Shown here: in pieces, positions 7,017 through 11,174 of the stretch
How positions within the stretch are numbered: position 1 is the first letter of the stretch
Layout of the letters: every line of letters starts with the position of its first letter
Assembly (NCBI GenBank): GCA_019309685.1
Contig: JAFDFT010000036.1
Coordinates: forward strand, 1 to 11,174
DNA from: Deltaproteobacteria bacterium
GTDB taxonomy: Bacteria > Desulfobacterota > Desulfobacteria > Desulfobacterales > JAABPS01
Direction: 5' to 3'
DNA: 11,174 nt
Position numbers and translations under genes: made by a program
The notes under the pieces: generated by a model
What the model was told of the DNA's origin: nothing
What the model saw: the letters and a program-made list of their open reading frames with translations, nothing else
Databases searched by the model: none

Positions 7017-7880
7017 ATGGAGTTTCAAAAGATTATACTGTCTTTGCAGAATTTTTGGGCGAAAAAGGGATGCCTGCTGTTACAGCCCTATGATATGGAA
7101 GTTGGAGCGGGGACATTCCATCCTGCGACCCTGCTAAAAGTACTTGGCCCTGAGCCATGGAAAGCGGCTTATGTCCAGCCTTCCAGACGGCCGACTGATG
7201 GACGATACGGTGAAAATCCAAACCGTCTCCAGCAGCATCACCAGTTTCAGGTTATACTGAAGCCTTCGCCCGTGGATATACAAAAACAGTACCTCCAAAG
7301 TCTTAGAGCTTTGGGGATAGATCCTCTTGAGCATGATATACGGTTTGTGGAAGATGATTGGGAGTCACCTACACTTGGTGCGTCAGGCCTTGGATGGGAA
7401 GTTTGGCTTGATGGTATGGAAGTTACGCAGTTTACATATTTTCAAATGGCAGGCAGTATTGAATTAAGCCCAATTTCAGTCGAACTTACGTACGGGCTCG
7501 AGCGGATTTGCATGTATCTTCAGGGAATAGACAATGTGTATGATTTAAAATGGAACCAGTCAATCAGGTACCAGGAGATATTCCATCAACAGGAGGTGGA
7601 GCACTCCACGTATAATTTTGAGCAGGCAGATGTGAAAATGCTGTTTGAATTTTTTAGCCAATATGAGTCTGAATCCATGCGGATCATCAAAGAAAATTTA
7701 GTGATTCCAGCATATGAATGCTGTTTAAAATGTTCACATGTATTCAACCTGCTTGATGCGAGAGGGGCTATCAGCGTTACGGAAAGAACGGGTTATATCT
7801 CCAGAATCCGGAAGCTTGCCAGAGCCTGTGCGGAGGCGTATCTTAACCAGAGAGAAAGCATGGGATTCCCACTGAACTGA
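7017..7880 (+). CDS. glyQ: Glycyl-tRNA synthetase alpha subunit
   Basis: GlyQ is the catalytic (class II) subunit of the bacterial alpha2beta2 glycyl-tRNA synthetase; it activates glycine with ATP and, with GlyS, charges tRNA-Gly in the cytoplasm. The 287-residue length is typical. Diagnostic stretches are 'QPYDMEVGAGTFHP' (23-36), 'AYVQPSRRPTDGRYGENPNR' (51-70), 'HHQFQVILKPSP' (74-85) and later 'LGWEVWLDGMEVTQFTYFQ', which together form the class II active site. The C-terminal 'CCLKCSHVFNLLDARGAISVTERTGYI' is also characteristic. The start is fixed by AAGGAG (7007-7012) 4 nt before ATG 7017. glyS follows after 23 bp, so the pair is an operon with expected 1:1 output. Confidence 0.97.
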   Translation: MEFQKIILSLQNFWAKKGCLLLQPYDMEVGAGTFHPATLLKVLGPEPWKAAYVQPSRRPTDGRYGENPNRLQQHHQFQVILKPSPVDIQKQYLQSLRALGIDPLEHDIRFVEDDWESPTLGASGLGWEVWLDGMEVTQFTYFQMAGSIELSPISVELTYGLERICMYLQGIDNVYDLKWNQSIRYQEIFHQQEVEHSTYNFEQADVKMLFEFFSQYESESMRIIKENLVIPAYECCLKCSHVFNLLDARGAISVTERTGYISRIRKLARACAEAYLNQRESMGFPLN

Positions 7881-7903
7881 GAAAATGAAGTAAAGGAGTA
7901 TGA

Positions 7904-9982
7904 ATGGATAGTTTGCTGTTAGAAATTGGGACCGAAGAACTTCCTGCGGGATACATTGAGCCCGCTTTAAGATGGTTGTCGTCAAATCTTTCAAAAAAGC
8001 TAAACAATGTTCGGATCGAACATGGTGATATAAAAACATACGCAACACCGTTACGGCTTGCCGTATTGGTAAAAAATGTTCATCATCAGCAGAAACCACA
8101 AGTTTTAGAAATTACAGGTCCTCCAAAAGATGTTGGGTTTAGAAAAGACGGTTCCCCAACGGTTGCCGCGGAAAAATTTGCAGAGAAAGCCGGTATTCCT
8201 GTAAACAAAATTCAAATAAAACAGACGCCCAAAGGAATGTACCTGTTTGCGGAAAAAGTAGAAAAAGGGGTTGCGTCAAAGACACTTTTAAAAGAGATAC
8301 TTCCTGAGATCATATTGGCCATACCATTTCCAAAAACAATGCGATGGGCGGATCTTTCTATTTCTTTTGCAAGACCCATTCAATCCATTCTGGCTATTTT
8401 AGGCGGCAGTACAATTTCTTTTGAAGTGGGGAATATTAAAAGCAGCGGTTACAGTTTTGGGCATCGTTTCACCCATCCAGGAAGAATTAAAATTCCTTCT
8501 CCTGAAAAATACGTAGACCTGTTGGCTGCAGCAGGCGTACTCGTCGATAAAGATCGCAGAAGAAATATCATTGTGAAAGAAATATCAAAAATAGCGAAAA
8601 AACTTGGCGGAATCATTGTCCCGGATGAAGAACTTATTGATATTGTGATCCATCTTGTTGAGTATCCTGTGGTTATGTCCGGTGAATTTGATAAAACATT
8701 TCTCGAATTGCCGGATGAAGTGCTGATTACGGCCATGAGAGAGCATCAGAAATATTTCGCGGTAAAAAACAAAACCGGTCAGCTTTTGCCCAATTTTATT
8801 GTGGTAAACAATACACGCGTGAAAAAAATAAAAAAAGTTGCAAAAGGTCACGAGAGAGTCCTTCGCGCGCGCCTTGCCGATGCTAAATATTTCTATGCTA
8901 ACGATATAAACGAATCCATGGATATGTTTGTTGATAAATTGAAAGGTATTATCTTTCAGGCGAAACTTGGGTCTTTATACGAAAAGGTTGAAAGGGTTCA
9001 AAAGATTGCGATAATTATTTCAGATCAAATAGGTGGGGGAGATGATTTGCGAGAACGGGTTTCAAGAGCCTCCTGGTTAAGCAAAGCCGATTTGGTGAGC
9101 CAGGTCGTTAATGAGTTCCCAAAGCTACAAGGGGTCATGGGCAGAATTTACGCTCAGATGACAGAAGAGAGCAAAAATACAGCAATCGCTATTGAAGAGC
9201 ATTATCAACCCACGTATTCGGGTGGACCGCTTCCTGAAACCATGGAAGGCGCGATACTGGCCGTAGCAGATAAAATGGATTCCATTTGCGGATGTTTTAG
9301 CGTGGATCTAATTCCTACCGGAGCATCTGATCCGTATGCACTGCGCCGTCAGGGGATTGGGATTCTTCAGATAATGTCCAATAAAGGTTTTACTTTTTCC
9401 TTAAAAAAATTGATTGAAAACAGCGTGGAATTATTCAAAGATAAGTGCGATAAGGATATGAGTAGCGTTGCCCAAATGGTTTATGATTTCTTAAAAGACA
9501 GAGTCGCCCATCTATTGGCTGAAGAAGGTTTTGCCAAAGATACCGTATCGGCCGTTATAAGCGTATCGATTGATAATGTTCCTGATGTGTGGAAAAGAGC
9601 GAGCGCTTTAAAAAAACTAAGGCTAAAGCCTGATTTTGAGCCGTTAGCTATTACATTTAAACGTGTTGTTAATATCATAAAAAAGACAGATGAAGCAGAT
9701 ATCGGCGATGTCGATCCATCGCTTTTTCAGGATAATTCAGAAACAGCGCTCAACACTGCTTATGAACAGATAAAAGAAAACGTGTTCGATAACCTCGGCA
9801 AAGGTGAATTTGATCAGGCATTATTAGATATCGCTTCTTTACGCGATTCTGTGGATACCTTTTTTGATAATGTTTTGGTCATGGAGGAGGATGTAAGTAT
9901 TCGACGGAACAGGCTCGGACTTCTGAGATGTATTGAAAACTTGTTCAGAATAGTTGCTGACTTTTCCAAGATATCGACGTAG
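7904..9982 (+). CDS. glyS: Glycyl-tRNA synthetase beta subunit
   Basis: GlyS is the tRNA-binding partner of GlyQ in the tetrameric glycyl-tRNA synthetase. At 692 residues it is full length. The N-terminus 'LLLEIGTEELPAGYIEPAL' (4-22) is the family signature. 'REHQKYFAV' (about 278-286) and 'KADLVSQVVNEFPKLQGVMGRIYA' (about 390-413) lie in the central and HD-like regions, and 'GASDPYALRRQ' (about 473-483) is near-invariant. The C-terminal ~100 residues look like the helical DALR-type anticodon-binding domain. AAGGAG (7893-7898) sits 5 nt before ATG 7904. No frame break or truncation is seen. The stop is followed by 100 bp without a clear rho-independent terminator. Confidence 0.96.
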   Translation: MDSLLLEIGTEELPAGYIEPALRWLSSNLSKKLNNVRIEHGDIKTYATPLRLAVLVKNVHHQQKPQVLEITGPPKDVGFRKDGSPTVAAEKFAEKAGIPVNKIQIKQTPKGMYLFAEKVEKGVASKTLLKEILPEIILAIPFPKTMRWADLSISFARPIQSILAILGGSTISFEVGNIKSSGYSFGHRFTHPGRIKIPSPEKYVDLLAAAGVLVDKDRRRNIIVKEISKIAKKLGGIIVPDEELIDIVIHLVEYPVVMSGEFDKTFLELPDEVLITAMREHQKYFAVKNKTGQLLPNFIVVNNTRVKKIKKVAKGHERVLRARLADAKYFYANDINESMDMFVDKLKGIIFQAKLGSLYEKVERVQKIAIIISDQIGGGDDLRERVSRASWLSKADLVSQVVNEFPKLQGVMGRIYAQMTEESKNTAIAIEEHYQPTYSGGPLPETMEGAILAVADKMDSICGCFSVDLIPTGASDPYALRRQGIGILQIMSNKGFTFSLKKLIENSVELFKDKCDKDMSSVAQMVYDFLKDRVAHLLAEEGFAKDTVSAVISVSIDNVPDVWKRASALKKLRLKPDFEPLAITFKRVVNIIKKTDEADIGDVDPSLFQDNSETALNTAYEQIKENVFDNLGKGEFDQALLDIASLRDSVDTFFDNVLVMEEDVSIRRNRLGLLRCIENLFRIVADFSKIST

Positions 9983-10051
9983 GCTGGTTGAAGCAGGTTG
10001 GTATTGTTCGGCGGGCTGTACTTTTTCCATATGTCCGCTGGTAAAATTTAT

Positions 10052-10057
10052 TATAAT
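10052..10057 (+). promoter_or_regulatory. Candidate -10 box (TATAAT) upstream of the small protein/ligase pair
   Basis: A perfect TATAAT lies 26 nt before ATG 10083 and 70 nt after the glyS stop. No TTGACA-like -35 is found at 16-18 bp spacing (the positions read tatgtc / atatgt / catatg), so the call rests on the -10 match in an AT-rich stretch and is weak. If real, the ligase pair has its own promoter. Confidence 0.25.
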
Positions 10058-10082
10058 TAAAGAAAAGGAGTAGGAGTGAGCT

Positions 10083-10334
10083 ATGGCATTTGATACTGAA
10101 AAAGACAAGGTGCTTAAAAAATGGGAATGTGCGGAAACAGGGCTGTTGATTTCTATTAACAGGTATGGTGAGGGGGAGGCAAAACTTCAGATTGGTCCAA
10201 GAGTTTTTAAGCGAAAAGATGGTGGTGAAAGGCAAGGCAAGGCAGGTCGGCTCACTATTGAAGATCTCATATGGTTTTATGATATTATTGATGATGTAAA
10301 AGATGAGCTGACGCGTCTGGTAAATCCTGAGTAA
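10083..10334 (+). CDS. Small (83 aa) protein with PC4/YdbC-like pattern, possible nucleic-acid binder
   Basis: This protein is not firmly recognised. 'GLLISINRYGEGEAKLQIGPRVFKRKDG' (20-47) suggests two or three beta strands with a charged turn. 'GKAGRLTIEDLIWFYDIIDDV' (52-72) then resembles the K-x-G-I/R-L-T-x-E-x-W...L..I helix of PC4/p15-like transcriptional coactivators (YdbC type), which bind single-stranded DNA as dimers. The KRKDGGERQGKAGR segment is basic, as expected for DNA contact. Two AGGAG motifs (10066-10070, 10072-10076) precede ATG 10083, the nearer at 6 nt, predicting strong translation. A DNA-ligase gene starts 5 bp after its stop, so the two are very likely cotranscribed, which supports a DNA-related role. 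The PC4 assignment is inference from pattern only; a lineage-specific unknown protein remains possible. Confidence 0.7.
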   Translation: MAFDTEKDKVLKKWECAETGLLISINRYGEGEAKLQIGPRVFKRKDGGERQGKAGRLTIEDLIWFYDIIDDVKDELTRLVNPE

Positions 10335-10339
10335 TAAAA

Positions 10340-11174
10340 ATGAATGACATCAACACGCTTGTTGAAACTCTTCAGAAGTATAATGCTGCTTACCGAGGTG
10401 GCAGTCAGCTGGTGAGCGATCATGAGTATGACAGGCTTGTTGAATCACTTCGGCAGTTGGATCCAAACAATCCCTTCCTGCATTCTGTGGAACCGGAGAA
10501 ATTTAACAAAAAGAGAGAGGTAAGACATCCGGTTCCTATGCTCTCCACGGAAAAGGCGTATAGCAAAGAGGATCTCAAGCGATTTGTTGCAAGAGTCGTA
10601 AAAGCGGCAAGTGAGATCGAGATTCGTGATGTTAGATTTCGGGTCACTCCCAAGCTCGATGGTCTGGCAGGTCGTGATGATGGATCAATATTTGCTACAC
10701 GGGGCAACGGAGAATTTGGATATGAGATAAACAGCGCTTTTGATAAAGGCGTCATTCCATTGGGAGGGAGAGGTCTGGGTATCGGTGAAATCGTTATACT
10801 TAAATCTTATTTCCAGGAGCACCTGGTTGGTGTGTTTGAACATCCAAGGAATATGGTTGTTGGTATTGTCGCGTCAGACACGCTAAACGATTATGCGAAA
10901 AAGGCGCTTCAGGATGAAGTGGTACATTTTGTTTCATATGCTCAACTCCCCTCATGGGAAGGCAGCGCGGATGAGCTTTTACAACACACAGATCAAATTG
11001 TCTCTCAGGTTAGTTTAGAAACGGATTATCCCATGGATGGGGTCGTTGCTGAGGTTATTGATGATGATATAAAAAGCGACATGGGCGCCACATCTCATCA
11101 TTATAGATGGCAAGTCGCTATCAAATCTAAAGGCGAAACAGCTCGCACAAAAGTCAAGGACGTAAAGTGGCAAG
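10340..11174 (+). CDS. Divergent NAD+-dependent DNA ligase (LigA-like), 3' end cut by window
   Basis: NAD+-dependent ligases seal DNA nicks through a ligase-AMP intermediate. The frame is open from ATG 10340 to the window end (278 residues). Residues 1-55 resemble LigA domain Ia ('SDHEYDRL', 26-33). 'VRHPVPMLSTEKAYSKEDL' (61-79) matches the LigA 'hr.PMLSL.naFs.edl' stretch. The adenylation domain shows KLDG with catalytic Lys105, 'TRGNGEFGYE' (120-129), motif III GEIVI (Glu150), 'FEHPRN' (166-171), motif IV DGVV (233-236) and 'YRWQVAIKSKGE' (255-266) with motif V Lys262. It departs from LigA: the segment between KxDG and TRGNG is about five residues shorter than in E. coli LigA, and residues aligning with E. 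coli His23, Arg208 and Lys290 read Arg19, Ala178 and Glu238. The zinc-finger, HhH and BRCT parts would lie downstream, if present. No strong Shine-Dalgarno; it starts 5 bp after the small gene, so coupling is likely. Confidence 0.88.
   Translation, partial: MNDINTLVETLQKYNAAYRGGSQLVSDHEYDRLVESLRQLDPNNPFLHSVEPEKFNKKREVRHPVPMLSTEKAYSKEDLKRFVARVVKAASEIEIRDVRFRVTPKLDGLAGRDDGSIFATRGNGEFGYEINSAFDKGVIPLGGRGLGIGEIVILKSYFQEHLVGVFEHPRNMVVGIVASDTLNDYAKKALQDEVVHFVSYAQLPSWEGSADELLQHTDQIVSQVSLETDYPMDGVVAEVIDDDIKSDMGATSHHYRWQVAIKSKGETARTKVKDVKWQ

Noticed and set aside
7734..8099. 121-codon minus-strand ORF over the glyQ-glyS junction
   Set aside because: It lies opposite two certain genes, has no recognisable domain, and is best explained as a shadow of their coding constraint.
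9983..10082. Rho-independent terminator after glyS
   Set aside because: I found no GC-rich inverted repeat followed by a T-run in this 100-bp gap.
10420..10755. 111-codon minus-strand ORF opposite the ligase
   Set aside because: The plus frame encodes clear ligase motifs through this whole stretch; the minus product is Ser/Leu-rich shadow sequence.

Overview
The window is a gene-dense, all-plus-strand stretch of a Gram-negative bacterial chromosome. Outer-membrane maturation factors (a SurA-type chaperone and a SurA_N lipoprotein), a RodZ-type protein, moderate-to-low GC and the order mfd / SurA-like / surA / rodZ-like / mgtE / recO / glyQ / glyS suggest a Desulfobacterota ('deltaproteobacterial') organism, perhaps Desulfobacterales. 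That taxonomic call is inference from gene content and order, not from any search.

Layout: 1-657 is the 3' end of mfd (transcription-repair coupling factor). 700-3307 is a cell-envelope block: a SurA_N lipoprotein without a PPIase domain, a SurA-type peptidyl-prolyl isomerase, and a RodZ-like HTH/membrane protein whose C-terminal DUF4115-type domain lies in a different reading frame. 3319-4674 is the Mg2+ channel/transporter mgtE, followed after 4 bp by recO. 5441-5885 is a 445-bp gap. It holds a long imperfect hairpin, smaller inverted repeats and an unrecognised 59-codon ORF ending 6 bp before the next gene. 5886-6962 is a GHMP-superfamily sugar kinase of HddA-like type. 7017-9982 is glyQ-glyS, the two subunits of tetrameric glycyl-tRNA synthetase, each with a strong Shine-Dalgarno sequence. 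10083-10334 is a small protein with a PC4/YdbC-like pattern. It is followed after 5 bp by the 5' part of a divergent NAD+-dependent DNA ligase, which runs off the window.

Most of the window is conserved housekeeping: repair (mfd, recO), envelope protein folding and shape, magnesium uptake and glycine charging. The parts most worth a second look are (a) the last two genes, a small putative nucleic-acid-binding protein paired with a LigA paralogue that keeps the catalytic KxDG lysine but appears to have lost several other residues needed by canonical LigA; (b) the frame-split rodZ-like gene; and (c) the structured gap with its small ORF ahead of the sugar kinase. No CRISPR array, tRNA, rRNA, insertion sequence or phage gene was seen.
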